Positions 1-7,131 of a DNA stretch of 8,912 nucleotides are shown piece by piece (positions within the stretch are counted from its first letter, which is position 1; the number at the start of each line of letters is the position of its first letter). This DNA comes from Candidatus Pacearchaeota archaeon CG10_big_fil_rev_8_21_14_0_10_35_13 (GTDB lineage Archaea; Nanobdellota; Nanobdellia; Pacearchaeales; GW2011-AR1). The notes below the pieces were generated by a model. That model had not been told where the DNA came from, did no database searches, and was given only the letters and a program-made list of their open reading frames with translations. The translations under genes were made by a program, and so were the position numbers. Location: assembly GCA_002763035.1 (NCBI GenBank), contig PFDC01000046.1:1-8912 (forward strand), read 5' to 3'.

Positions 1-1
1 T

Positions 2-73
2 GTCAGAGAGATTGTATTTATTGAAAGCAAGCCAAAACGACTAGAAAAGTTTGAGGAGGTATTTATAAGTTAA
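2..73 (+). CDS. C-terminal end of an upstream gene (partial)
   Basis: An open frame enters from the left edge and ends at TAA (71-73). It encodes 23 residues ending in KFEEVFIS, with a mix of hydrophobic and charged residues typical of a real protein end (VREIVFIESKPKR at its start). The start lies outside the window, so no family can be named. The frame could be fortuitous because it is so short. The 179 bases between its stop and the next gene hold only a promoter; an ATG frame at 154-225 (23 codons) is too short to support. Confidence 0.4.
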   Translation, partial: VREIVFIESKPKRLEKFEEVFIS

Positions 74-209
74 ATTCGGAAACTCTAGCAAAGAGTATAA
101 TTTGATTAGAATAACACAGAGAAACATCAAATGAAAGGATACTGATAAATCTAATGACAAGAGGTAAGATCGTACAAGATAATAGAACTGTTCAACTAAT
201 ATTTTTTGA

Positions 210-227
210 ATATAAAACTTTATAATA
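210..227 (+). promoter_or_regulatory. TATA-box region of the oligoendopeptidase gene
   Basis: Two overlapping TATA-like stretches (ATATAAAAC near 210-218 and TTTATAATA near 219-227) lie about 27-40 nt before the ATG at 253. With the usual archaeal TATA-to-start spacing of about 25 nt, transcription would begin at or just before the ATG. That fits the absence of a Shine-Dalgarno sequence and suggests a leaderless mRNA. Confidence 0.5.
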
Positions 228-252
228 ACCTACTATTTGTTAATGTAATAAC

Positions 253-2082
253 ATGAGTAAAGAAATAATTATTCCAGAAAGCAAAGAATGGAACCTTAAG
301 GGACTAATACCAGAAGGAGGAGTAGAAGGATTCATTAAGGAATGGGAAAAACTTAAGGAAGAATATGAAAAATTTATTAATAAATGGAAGGACCGCAAGG
401 ACTACTTAGAAAAACCTGAAGTATTAAAAGAAGCATTAGACGAATACGAAGAATTAGCAAAGAATTATGGTAACGGAGGAAGAGAAGCATACTACTACTG
501 GCTTAAGAATAAACAAGACCAAGAAGACAACGAAGTAAAAGCAATAATTAATAAGATTGAAGAAAAACTAGTGAAGTTAAGTAACGAATTACAATTCTTC
601 ATGATGAGAATAGCAAAGATACCAGCAGAAGAACAAAAAAAGTTCTTAGAATACGAAGGACTAAAGGAATACAAACACTTACTAGAAATGAGCTTTAGAG
701 ACTCAAAACACTTATTGAGCGAAGAGCAAGAAAAAATTATGAGACTTAAAGGAACAACATCCTACGACAAATGGGTAGAAATGGTAGAAAGAATGATCAG
801 TAAGGAAGTAAGAACAATAACTGACGAAGAAGGAAAAAATTGTGAAAAGAACTTCGAAGAACTAATGAGCATGATAAGCAGCACTAATAAAAAAGTAAGA
901 GACAAAGCAGCAAAGAACGTTAATGAAATACTAAAGGGAGTGTCAGACACAGCAACAGAAGAGATAAACGCGATACTAACAAACAAGAGAGTAGATGATG
1001 AATTAAGAGGATTCACAAGACCTGATGAAGAAAGACACTTAAGCGATGACATAGAAACAGAAGTAGTAGATAAATTAGTAGAAGCAGTAACAGAGAATTT
1101 CGATATAGCAAAAGAATATTACGAACTAAAAGCAAAATTATTAGGACTGGAGAAATTAGCATATCATGAAAGAAATGTAACATACATCACAGGAAAAGAA
1201 GAACAAAAATATGATTATGATAAAGGAATAAGAACAGTAGAAAAAGTGATGAAGAACTTTAATGATGGAGAAGAATTATTAAGAATATTCAAAGATTTTG
1301 TTGAGAAAGGACTAATTGACGTAATGCCAAAGAAAGGAAAACATGGAGGGGCATTCTGCATTCATTGGAATAAGAACGTACCAACATACATACTACTAAA
1401 CTACACTAACAGACTAAGAGATGTAACAACAATAGCCCATGAATGCGGTCACGGAATAAATAATGAACTGATAAGAAAGAAAGAAAACTCACTAAACTTT
1501 GGCACACCAACATCAACAGCAGAAGTAGCAAGTACATTCATGGAAGACTATGTAATCAGAGAATTATTGAAAGATAACGAAGACGAAGAATTAAAAATGG
1601 AAGTAATGATGAACAAACTAAACGACGAAATAAGCAGTATCATTAGACAAATAGCATGTTATAATTACGAAAAAGAACTACATGAAATATTCAGAGAGAA
1701 AGGATACCTATCAAAGGAAGTAATAGGTGAGATGTTCAAGAAACATATGAGCGCTTACATGGGAGAATTCGTAGAACAAAACCCTGGAAGCGAGAACTGG
1801 TGGGTTTATTGGGGGCATATTAGAAGATTCTTCTACAATTACTCTTACGCCTCAGGACTACTAATAAGCAAATATTTACAAAGAAAAGTTAATGAAAAAC
1901 CAGAATTCATTAATGAAGTAAAAGAATTCTTAAGCACAGGAACTTCTAAGAGTCCTAAAGAAATATTCGAAGGAATGGGAATAAACATTAACGATAAAGA
2001 ATTCTGGAATGAAGGAATGAAAGAAATAAGAACCCTACTAGAAGAAACAAAAGAATTAGCAAAGAAGCTAGGAAAGATATGA
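253..2082 (+). CDS. pepF: M3-family oligoendopeptidase (PepF-like zinc metallopeptidase)
   Basis: Predicted cytoplasmic zinc metallopeptidase of family M3 (oligoendopeptidase F type), which trims short peptides during protein turnover. The 609-residue length is normal for PepF. The zinc motif HECGH is at residues 396-400 (HExxH: H396, E397, H400), and the third ligand is probably E424 in the segment STAEVAST. The C-terminal region holds HIRRFFYNYSYASG, equivalent to the H..(P/R)FYxYxYA substrate-binding signature of the family. The N-terminal half is helical and rich in Lys/Glu, as expected for the lid of this fold. No signal peptide or membrane segment is visible. The start at 253 agrees with the TATA box just upstream. 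It stands alone on the plus strand and converges on the minus-strand cluster that follows. The family is secure; the exact substrate is not known. Confidence 0.93.
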   Translation: MSKEIIIPESKEWNLKGLIPEGGVEGFIKEWEKLKEEYEKFINKWKDRKDYLEKPEVLKEALDEYEELAKNYGNGGREAYYYWLKNKQDQEDNEVKAIINKIEEKLVKLSNELQFFMMRIAKIPAEEQKKFLEYEGLKEYKHLLEMSFRDSKHLLSEEQEKIMRLKGTTSYDKWVEMVERMISKEVRTITDEEGKNCEKNFEELMSMISSTNKKVRDKAAKNVNEILKGVSDTATEEINAILTNKRVDDELRGFTRPDEERHLSDDIETEVVDKLVEAVTENFDIAKEYYELKAKLLGLEKLAYHERNVTYITGKEEQKYDYDKGIRTVEKVMKNFNDGEELLRIFKDFVEKGLIDVMPKKGKHGGAFCIHWNKNVPTYILLNYTNRLRDVTTIAHECGHGINNELIRKKENSLNFGTPTSTAEVASTFMEDYVIRELLKDNEDEELKMEVMMNKLNDEISSIIRQIACYNYEKELHEIFREKGYLSKEVIGEMFKKHMSAYMGEFVEQNPGSENWWVYWGHIRRFFYNYSYASGLLISKYLQRKVNEKPEFINEVKEFLSTGTSKSPKEIFEGMGININDKEFWNEGMKEIRTLLEETKELAKKLGKI

Positions 2083-2196
2083 TAGTTACATTATCCTACA
2101 AAAGAAAATAACCATTCTCAACTTACAACGAGAGAGATTATTATAAATTAATAAGGGAATTAAACAAAACTTAATGATAACAGGAAAAAAAGAACA

Positions 2197-2700
2197 CTAA
2201 AGACCAAACTCTTCCAAGAAACCCTTAAGATCCTTATCACTATTCTTAAGACTAAGTTCCTTATCGCGAAGCTTAACGTATTTTGATACGAACCAAGGAT
2301 TAAAACTACGAATTCTATCACGAAGGTCATCAACAACTTCCAAAGAAGCATTAGATAAATCAGAATTATTAATATCAGTTAATAACGCCTTAACATCACC
2401 AAAATCATAGTTGTTATGCTCAGCTTCCTCCAAACGATAATTAACGTAATCATTAATCCTCTTAATAAGAGGTCCCTTCTCAGAACGGTCAATATCATCA
2501 TAAGAAGAGCCCTCAGAATCACTAGAACTATCAGACTTCGTAATTAATAACAACTTATCAAACTTTAAAGAAAGTTCAGAAATAGTATTATCAATAATTA
2601 ATTGTTCATTAATCTTAGAAGTATCAACTAAAGAAATATCCCTCTTAACAACAACACTTGAAAACTCTGAATCATCAGCAGAATCATCATGCTTAGGCAT
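2197..2700 (-). CDS. acidic protein of unknown function
   Basis: I do not recognise this 167-residue protein. The N-terminus is polar and acidic. A low-complexity Ser/Asp-rich stretch at about residues 56-70 (SDSSSDSEGSSYDD) looks like a disordered linker between two probably helical parts. The C-terminal half (about 75-167) carries charged helices with NPWFVSKYVKLRDKELSL as its most distinctive part. There is no signal peptide, membrane helix or catalytic motif. It is the last gene of a minus-strand cluster after the kinase, with a 32-bp gap, and has its own TATA-like box 25 nt before its ATG, so it may be made both with and without the upstream genes. The ordered reading frame and the well-placed promoter argue that it is real. 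Confidence 0.7.
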   Translation of the reverse strand: MPKHDDSADDSEFSSVVVKRDISLVDTSKINEQLIIDNTISELSLKFDKLLLITKSDSSSDSEGSSYDDIDRSEKGPLIKRINDYVNYRLEEAEHNNYDFGDVKALLTDINNSDLSNASLEVVDDLRDRIRSFNPWFVSKYVKLRDKELSLKNSDKDLKGFLEEFGL

Positions 2701-2720
2701 AAAGAAATAATCAATAAAGA

Positions 2721-2728
2721 GTATAAAA
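2721..2728 (-). promoter_or_regulatory. TATA box for the acidic-protein gene
   Basis: On the minus strand the gap before the ATG at 2700 contains CTTTTTATACTC. The TATA core is centred about 25 nt upstream of the ATG, which predicts a leaderless transcript independent of the upstream kinase gene. Confidence 0.5.
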
Positions 2729-2732
2729 AGCT

Positions 2733-3545
2733 TTATTCTAAACGAAGTTTTTTAATAATCATATCAAGCTTCTTCTTCCTCTTAGAACGCTGACGTTCAT
2801 CACGAGCCGTGACAAACTTATGTATTCCGATACATAAGGCAAAATACAAGATTTTCTTGGCGTCATAACCAAAATCAGAGAATAATTCTAAACTTTCATT
2901 TTCAGGAAGCAACTCCATAAAATAAATCATTGCGAGATCATACTCCTTAACACCAAAGAATGAGTCCTCAAAATCAAAAAACCTTACCATACCACTATCA
3001 AAAAGACTATTAGTGAAAGAAAAATCCCCATGAACTAAGGAGAACCTCCTAGGAGTGTCAGGAAAGTTCTCATGAATCCAAGGCTTAAGAAATTTGTAAG
3101 AATCATTAACAGTTAAGAAGACCCTTAATTTATTATCAAGAAACGTGCTAAAAAAGAAATCTTTCCAACTAGAATTTGAATGAGAATTAAGAAAACCACA
3201 ACTATCAGAGGTGATTGAATGAAGAGACATTAGGGCATGAATCAAGCTCTTAAGATTGTCTTCAGAATAAGACCTCTTCTCCCCAGACATGAACGACTCA
3301 AAAGAATAATAAGACTTACCAATACTACCAAGAATTACGGGCTTAGGACAAAAGACAGAATTAATAGCTTTAAGCGCAGAATAATTATTCTCTAAAGGAG
3401 AAAGAAGCGAACTAATCCTTAATATATACGTACCACCAAGAACACTTATTAAATAAACCTTTGAACCACCATAATCAGTTAATTCCTTAGAAGAATAATC
3501 ATCAGTACCAAAATTCTTATAAACAACTTCCTTAATCACACTCAT
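2733..3545 (-). CDS. APH/choline-kinase-fold phosphotransferase
   Basis: A 270-residue small-molecule kinase of the aminoglycoside phosphotransferase/choline kinase superfamily (protein-kinase-like fold). Counting from the ATG, the catalytic loop is HGDFSFTN at about residues 172-179 (Brenner motif HGDxxxxN, catalytic D174), and the metal-binding motif follows as FFDFED, with G198 and the DLA element at 203-205. The N-lobe has the glycine-containing beta segment GGTYILRIS near residue 38-46. The C-terminus is very basic (RSKRKKK). The frame extends one codon further to a TTG at 3548, but the ATG at 3545 is preferred because a TATA-like box lies about 24 nt before it. It is the middle gene of the cluster behind a winged-helix regulator. 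The superfamily is clear, but the substrate (sugar, amino alcohol, amino acid or drug) cannot be read from the sequence, so a resistance role should not be assumed. Confidence 0.85.
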   Translation of the reverse strand: MSVIKEVVYKNFGTDDYSSKELTDYGGSKVYLISVLGGTYILRISSLLSPLENNYSALKAINSVFCPKPVILGSIGKSYYSFESFMSGEKRSYSEDNLKSLIHALMSLHSITSDSCGFLNSHSNSSWKDFFFSTFLDNKLRVFLTVNDSYKFLKPWIHENFPDTPRRFSLVHGDFSFTNSLFDSGMVRFFDFEDSFFGVKEYDLAMIYFMELLPENESLELFSDFGYDAKKILYFALCIGIHKFVTARDERQRSKRKKKLDMIIKKLRLE

Positions 3546-3565
3546 CAATTAGCAAATAATAAGAA

Positions 3566-3573
3566 TTATTTAA
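3566..3573 (-). promoter_or_regulatory. TATA-like box for the kinase gene
   Basis: Minus-strand sequence CCTTAAATAATT lies in the 36-bp gap between the regulator stop and the kinase ATG at 3545, about 24 nt from that ATG. It supports the ATG rather than the TTG start and a separate leaderless mRNA. AT-richness makes chance matches possible. Confidence 0.4.
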
Positions 3574-3581
3574 GGCTTATT

Positions 3582-3923
3582 CTAAGCTAATACAGGAATT
3601 TCATCAGTACTATTATTCTTACCACCACTAAGAGCGAGAGACCAATCAAGCCTCATGAGATTCTTAACGAAGAGATGATTAATATTGAGCCGGTAATAAT
3701 CAGACTTACCAATCCTACGAGTAATAGCGACAACACCAGAATTAATCATTGAAGGAAAGAACTTCCTCAGAGAGTTATAACTAACAAAGCTACCCTTAGC
3801 AATAGCAGTGATAGGAAAATCAAAGAAATGATTATCAATAAGAAAATCCAAAACGCGAAGCTGAGGGGTATCACCAAGCTGTTCTAAAAATAAAGATTTG
3901 TTCATTTCATTATCGTTTTTCAT
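3582..3923 (-). CDS. archaeal winged-helix transcriptional regulator
   Basis: A 113-residue DNA-binding protein. It resembles a widespread archaeal winged-helix family whose members begin with a segment like LFGDTPQIRVLDFLL; here it is LEQLGDTPQLRVLDFLIDN (about residues 13-31). A first helix-turn-helix helix (ITAIAKGSFVS, about 38-48) is followed by the putative recognition helix (YNSLRKFFPSMINSG, about 49-63) and a beta-hairpin wing (VAITRRIGKSDYYRLN, about 65-80). The tail continues LFVKNLMRLDWSLALS, as in the family, and then becomes polar. The ATG at 3923 is backed by a strong Shine-Dalgarno (AGGTGG) 10 nt upstream; a second ATG at 3905 is less likely. It is the first gene of the minus-strand cluster and diverges from a small plus-strand gene; two inverted repeats in the divergent region are candidate binding sites, so autoregulation is a reasonable inference. 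The target genes are unknown. Confidence 0.85.
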   Translation of the reverse strand: MKNDNEMNKSLFLEQLGDTPQLRVLDFLIDNHFFDFPITAIAKGSFVSYNSLRKFFPSMINSGVVAITRRIGKSDYYRLNINHLFVKNLMRLDWSLALSGGKNNSTDEIPVLA

Positions 3924-3933
3924 TTTTCGTGAT

Positions 3934-3939
3934 CCACCT
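3934..3939 (-). promoter_or_regulatory. Shine-Dalgarno site of the regulator gene
   Basis: AGGTGG on the minus strand, separated by 10 nt from the ATG at 3923. It stands out because most other genes here lack such a site and look leaderless, and it fixes the regulator start. Confidence 0.6.
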
Positions 3940-3946
3940 GGGGATA

Positions 3947-3972
3947 TTTCCTAAAATGCGTAAATTAGGAAA
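3947..3972. promoter_or_regulatory. 8+8 bp perfect dyad, candidate operator
   Basis: Half-sites TTTCCTAA (3947-3954) and TTAGGAAA (3965-3972) are exact inverted copies with a 10-bp spacer, so their centres are 18 bp apart, suited to a dimeric winged-helix protein. The dyad lies between the divergent regulator gene and the TATA box at about 3974-3981, where bound protein could affect both directions. Its role as an operator is inferred from position and symmetry. Confidence 0.5.
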
Positions 3973-3981
3973 GTATATAAA
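3973..3981 (+). promoter_or_regulatory. TATA box in the divergent region
   Basis: GTATATAAA is a near-palindromic TATA element. In the plus direction it predicts a start near 4000-4005, giving the small gene at 4050 a leader of about 45 nt; in the minus direction it predicts a start near 3950, giving the regulator gene a leader of about 27 nt containing its Shine-Dalgarno site. A second, weaker plus-strand box (TTTAAATA, 4022-4029) would make the ATG at 4050 leaderless. Confidence 0.45.
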
Positions 3982-4025
3982 TGTTTCTATTAAAGAGTAA
4001 GATATTTCATTTAGAGAAACATTTA
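3978..4025. repeat. 11-bp perfect inverted repeat in the divergent region
   Basis: TAAATGTTTCT (3978-3988) is exactly complementary to AGAAACATTTA (4015-4025), with 26 bp between the arms. The left arm overlaps the TATA element and the right arm overlaps a second TATA-like stretch. This suggests a looped DNA operator, since the predicted plus-strand transcript start would exclude the left arm from RNA. Confidence 0.55.
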
Positions 4026-4049
4026 AATAATCTGATTATTAGTATTTCT

Positions 4050-4316
4050 ATGGTTGAAAACCTAGAATTAACAAAAGCTCAGATAATGTTCAAGTTGATG
4101 AGAAAGAATAATTGGGATAATAAATATGATAGAACAGAGCATTTCAAGAGATTTCAAGGCTTAGATGATGCCATTAAGGAATTGTTAAAGAAAGAATGGT
4201 TAATAGTGCACAAAAAACCAGCATATACAGGAATAGCATTAAACTCACAGTACAAGAAAGAAATAATAGAGTTTATTGTTGACAAAATGTCACAGATTAG
4301 GGATTTAATGAAATAA
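4050..4316 (+). CDS. small archaeal protein, possibly winged-helix-like
   Basis: An 88-residue protein starting MVENLELTKAQIMF. The frame stays open upstream to an ATG at 3981, but that extra part overlaps the TATA box and an inverted repeat, so the ATG at 4050 is preferred. The core has a tryptophan-centred segment (MRKNNWDNKYDRTEHFKRF), a helix (LDDAIKELLKKEWLIVHKK) and a short beta turn leading to GIALNSQYKKEIIEFI. This layout resembles small archaeal winged-helix-like proteins of unknown function, in which a helix and a small-residue turn precede an NPxxKKEI-like motif. I cannot name the family. It is divergent from the regulator gene and shares its control region, and it ends 11 bp from the stop of the convergent ftsZ. 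A role beside the regulator is only a guess. Confidence 0.65.
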   Translation: MVENLELTKAQIMFKLMRKNNWDNKYDRTEHFKRFQGLDDAIKELLKKEWLIVHKKPAYTGIALNSQYKKEIIEFIVDKMSQIRDLMK

Positions 4317-4327
4317 CCATAGTAGAA

Positions 4328-5425
4328 CTATTCTAAGAACTCAATACCTAACTCATCAGTCATTTCATCACTCTTAGAGCCCCTACCAGTAGAAGTACGA
4401 CTACCAAGAAGTTGAGAACTCTTAGCACCAGTAACTATAAGCAAAACCCTTATCGACTTATCCATGTCCTCAGAAACCTGAGCACCCCAAATAATCTTGG
4501 CCTCAGGACTAAGCTTATTACCAATATACTCAATAACAGTCTTAGCCTCATCAAGAGACAAGTCCTGACCACCAATAATATTGATTAACGCACCCTCAGC
4601 ATTAGAAATATCAGCATCAAGCAAAGGATTCTGAATAGCCTTCTCAACAGCCTCAATAGCCCTCTGTTGGGAATCAGCCTCACCCATACCAATAAGAGAA
4701 ACACCACCATTAGTCATAACAGCCTTAACATCAGCAAAATCAAGATTAACAAGACCAGCCTTAGTGATAAGCTCAGTAATACCCTTAACAGCATTAGTCA
4801 AGATTTCATCAGCAATCTTAAAAGCAGTATGAAGAGGAAGTTCAGGAGCCAACTCTAAAAGCTTATCATTAGGAATAAGAATTAAAGTATCAACAATACT
4901 CTCCAACCTCTCAAGACCATAAAGAGCATTCTCAACACGCTTATTACCCTCGATAGTGAAAGGAAAAGTCACAACACCAATAGTAAGAGCACCCTGCTTC
5001 TTAGCAAGTTCAGCAACTACCGGAGCAGCACCAGTACCAGTACCGCCACCAAGACCACAAGTAATGAATACCATATCAGAACCAGAAATCTTCTTCTTAA
5101 TCTCAGACTCTGACTCACGAGCAGCCTCCTCACCGATCTTAGGATTACTACCAGCACCAGTACCCCTAGTCAACTCACGACCAATAAGAATTTTATGATC
5201 AGCATTACTATATAATAAGTCCTGAGCATCAGTATTAATAGCAATCATCTCAGCACCCTTAATACCAATCTCCTTCATACGACTAAGAGTATTATTACCA
5301 CCACCACCAACGCCAACAACCTTGACCTTAGCAGACTGCTGCTTAATAATTTCTTCAAGTTCCTTATCAATCGCAAGAACCTCAGAATCAAAGTCCAACC
5401 TCGTTTTCTCAAATAATTCAGCCAT
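4328..5425 (-). CDS. ftsZ: cell division GTPase FtsZ (archaeal)
   Basis: Tubulin-family GTPase that polymerises at midcell to drive division. The 365-residue length is normal for archaeal FtsZ. The nucleotide-binding loop VGVGGGGNN is at residues 37-45, followed by AINTD (62-66). The tubulin signature GGGTGTG is at 126-132. The T7 loop has the catalytic acidic residues in NLDFAD (N227, D229, D232), which complete the GTPase site of the next subunit. An N-terminal extension of about 30 residues precedes the GTPase fold, as in archaeal FtsZ1 proteins. After the C-terminal domain a short Ser/Gly/Thr-rich linker leads to the conserved-looking tail ELGIEFLE, the likely docking site for division partners. 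A TATA box about 28 nt before the ATG suggests a leaderless mRNA. Its start faces the reverse transcriptase gene across a 78-bp divergent region. FtsZ1 rather than FtsZ2 is my guess. Confidence 0.96.
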   Translation of the reverse strand: MAELFEKTRLDFDSEVLAIDKELEEIIKQQSAKVKVVGVGGGGNNTLSRMKEIGIKGAEMIAINTDAQDLLYSNADHKILIGRELTRGTGAGSNPKIGEEAARESESEIKKKISGSDMVFITCGLGGGTGTGAAPVVAELAKKQGALTIGVVTFPFTIEGNKRVENALYGLERLESIVDTLILIPNDKLLELAPELPLHTAFKIADEILTNAVKGITELITKAGLVNLDFADVKAVMTNGGVSLIGMGEADSQQRAIEAVEKAIQNPLLDADISNAEGALINIIGGQDLSLDEAKTVIEYIGNKLSPEAKIIWGAQVSEDMDKSIRVLLIVTGAKSSQLLGSRTSTGRGSKSDEMTDELGIEFLE

Positions 5426-5448
5426 TAAAATAAAGCAAGAATGAGAGA

Positions 5449-5466
5449 TTTATAAAGATTTATATG
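5449..5466. promoter_or_regulatory. divergent promoters of ftsZ (-) and the RT gene (+)
   Basis: TTTATAAA (5449-5456), itself palindromic, is 24-31 nt from the ftsZ ATG on the minus strand. TTTATATG (5459-5466) is a plus-strand TATA-like box predicting a start near 5488 for the RT gene, whose mRNA would then carry AGAGG (5490-5494), a weak Shine-Dalgarno 9 nt before the ATG at 5504. The two boxes nearly touch, so the promoters may compete. Confidence 0.5.
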
Positions 5467-5503
5467 ATTTCTAGATTATAGACTGAAATAGAGGAATAAT
5501 TCT

Positions 5504-6946
5504 ATGAGTAATACTATGAGGGCTTATAAAGAGATCTATCATGAAATTCATTCAATAAATAATTTATTTCTGGCCTTTAATAATGCCAAGAAAGGAAAAA
5601 CCAAAAGAAGATACGTTAAACGATTCAAGAAGAATTTAGGAGATAATCTTAACAAATTACGAAGTGAGTTGTTAACTCAGAGTTACACCCCTAATAAACT
5701 AAGAATATTTGTTCTTAGAGACCCTAAAACCAGAAAAATATCAAAGTCTGCTTTTCGTGACAGAGTTATTAATCACGCATTATGCAATATAATAGCACCA
5801 ATTCTCGAGAAGTCATTCGTTTATGATTCACACGCTAATCAAGTAGGTAAAGGAACTCTTAAAGCTATAGAAAGATTTGATTATTTTAAAAGAAAAGTAT
5901 CAAAAAATAATACTGGAGAATGTTACGTCTTAAAAGCAGATGTCAAACATTATTTTGATGAGATAAATCATGAAATACTAATCGGTGTAATCAGGAGAAA
6001 GATTAATGATAAAAGGACAATTTGGCTTATTAGACAGATTCTTGATGTCAATGTTGGGGGGACGAACGGAAAGGGCATGCCCCTAGGCAATCTGACCAGT
6101 CAATTCTTCGCTAATGTTTACCTTAACGAATTAGACCAATACATAAAACATTCATTGAAAGCTAAGTATTACATTCGTTACGTTGATGATTTTGTAATAC
6201 TTCACAATGATAAGAGATTATTAGAAAAATGGAAGATGAATATTCAGGAATTTCTTAAAGAAAAATTATTGTTAGAATTACATCCTAGCAAGACCCATAT
6301 ATTAAGACTAAATTCCGGAATAAACTTTTTAGGATTCAGAATATTTTATCATTACAAACTATTAAGAAAGAGCAACATCAAGAATTTTGAGAGAAGAATT
6401 AATCATTACAAGATACTCTTTAATGAAGGAATGATTAACAGAGAGAAAATTATTGAGAGTTTAGAAGGATGGCTCAATTATGCCAATCATGCTAATACTT
6501 ACAAATACCAAAAGCATGTAATCAGGTACTTCAATAATGCTTTCCCCTTAAGAGGAGAAAGGATTAATAACAAGAAGAAATATTGGAATTTTATTAATAA
6601 AGTAAGAGTTAGTGAACTACAATTCTCAGTGCAGAAAATATTATATTACCATAATAAAGGTTTAAGAGCCCATGAGATCGCCCTGATTCAAGGAATTAAG
6701 GAATCAACAGTTTGGAGCCATTATTCTAACCTAATAGAGCATAAACAAATATCGGTGTGGGAATTACTTCCTAGAGATAAGATTATTAAGATTCTGAATA
6801 AGGTTTATTCAAGAAAGGATAAGCTTAAAGATATCAAGGGAAGAGTCAACGATTCAAGAATAACTTACGATGAGATAGCATGCGTGATGGCAAGCGTTAA
6901 ATCTAAGAGAAAGAAGAAAAATAAGAGTCCTGTAACGTGTGGCTGA
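5504..6946 (+). CDS. DGR reverse transcriptase with C-terminal RecQ-like HTH extension
   Basis: Error-prone reverse transcriptase of a diversity-generating retroelement; it copies TR RNA into cDNA with changes at adenines, and this cDNA then replaces VR. Residues about 60-290 form the RT domain: FRDRVINHAL (84-93), the first catalytic aspartate in LKADVKHYFDEIN (D146), GMPLGNLTSQ (191-200), and the active-site box YVDD (226-229). The form LGNLTSQ fits the DGR-typical [I/V/L]GxxxSQ, where group II intron enzymes have QGxxxSP. The thumb region includes SLEGWLNYANHANTYKYQK (319-337). Residues about 370-466 are extra: GLRAHEIALIQGIKESTVWSHYSNLIEHKQIS and ITYDEIACVMASVKSK resemble the HTH_40 domain found at the C-terminus of some RecQ helicases. 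A Lys/Arg-rich tail follows. At 480 residues it is longer than typical DGR RTs, consistent with a fusion. No endonuclease domain or intron RNA is seen. TR begins 6 bp after the stop, on the opposite strand. Confidence 0.93.
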   Translation: MSNTMRAYKEIYHEIHSINNLFLAFNNAKKGKTKRRYVKRFKKNLGDNLNKLRSELLTQSYTPNKLRIFVLRDPKTRKISKSAFRDRVINHALCNIIAPILEKSFVYDSHANQVGKGTLKAIERFDYFKRKVSKNNTGECYVLKADVKHYFDEINHEILIGVIRRKINDKRTIWLIRQILDVNVGGTNGKGMPLGNLTSQFFANVYLNELDQYIKHSLKAKYYIRYVDDFVILHNDKRLLEKWKMNIQEFLKEKLLLELHPSKTHILRLNSGINFLGFRIFYHYKLLRKSNIKNFERRINHYKILFNEGMINREKIIESLEGWLNYANHANTYKYQKHVIRYFNNAFPLRGERINNKKKYWNFINKVRVSELQFSVQKILYYHNKGLRAHEIALIQGIKESTVWSHYSNLIEHKQISVWELLPRDKIIKILNKVYSRKDKLKDIKGRVNDSRITYDEIACVMASVKSKRKKKNKSPVTCG

Positions 6947-6952
6947 GTTATT

Positions 6953-7037
6953 CCGACGAAACGACCATTGTTGTTGTTAAGATTGTTCCTGCCATTGGCA
7001 TTAGACCTGTTCTCGAGCCTGTTGACAATCCACGCCC
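6953..7037 (-). repeat. DGR template repeat (TR)
   Basis: 85-bp donor repeat matching 7411-7495 at 73 of 85 positions without gaps. Read on the minus strand it has 25 adenines, mostly in ten AAC/AAT codons in the frame used by the target gene (translated pieces: AWIVNRLENRSNANG, then NNLNNNNGRFVG). AAY codons cannot become stop codons when their adenines change, a known design feature of DGR templates. The A-free, GC-rich 3' end (GGTCGTTTCGTCGG) is identical in TR and VR. No hairpin follows it, unlike VR, which would keep TR itself from being overwritten. It lies 6 bp past the RT stop, in the opposite orientation. Confidence 0.95.
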
Positions 7038-7046
7038 CAGAGCATA

Positions 7047-7131
7047 GCTCTTTCATTCACCCTAACTCACCACCACTTCATTTCTGTCGTGGTTGAACTT
7101 TATGACAACTTTGTTGCCCTAATGAAAGAGC
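7047..7131. repeat. 11-bp perfect inverted repeat upstream of TR
   Basis: GCTCTTTCATT (7047-7057) and AATGAAAGAGC (7121-7131) are exact inverted copies 63 bp apart; ATA (7044-7046) and TAT (7133-7135) extend the pairing past a single bulged base. The repeat ends 10 bp from the 5' edge of TR in the coding sense. It most likely forms the main stem of the TR RNA leader. Confidence 0.75.

Noticed and set aside
154..225. 23-codon plus-strand frame
   Set aside because: Too short, overlaps the predicted promoter of the peptidase gene, and has no recognisable content.
2733..3545. Aminoglycoside resistance gene
   Set aside because: Only superfamily motifs are visible; many APH-fold kinases act on metabolites, and nothing nearby points to drug resistance.
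3981..4049. N-terminal extension of the small plus-strand gene to ATG 3981
   Set aside because: It overlaps the TATA box and an inverted repeat, and promoter spacing supports the ATG at 4050.
4956..5198. Plus-strand frame rich in Pro opposite ftsZ (also 4667-4858, and 762-1052 opposite the peptidase gene)
   Set aside because: They are antisense shadows of well-supported genes with no motifs or promoters of their own.
5504..7037. Group II intron or retron
   Set aside because: The RT motif is LGNLTSQ rather than QGxxxSP, there is no endonuclease domain or visible intron domain V, and the adenine-specific TR/VR pair is diagnostic of a DGR.
6865..7056. 63-codon minus-strand frame covering TR (starts MKELCSGAWIVN)
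   Set aside because: TR is open because it mirrors the target gene frame; the rest is antisense to the RT gene and encodes a low-complexity run. There is no promoter or Shine-Dalgarno for it, and TR works as RNA.
7047..7131. Inverted repeat as a shared terminator for the convergent genes
   Set aside because: The arms are 63 bp apart and are not followed by an oligo-T run on either strand; the repeat abuts TR and fits an RNA leader better.
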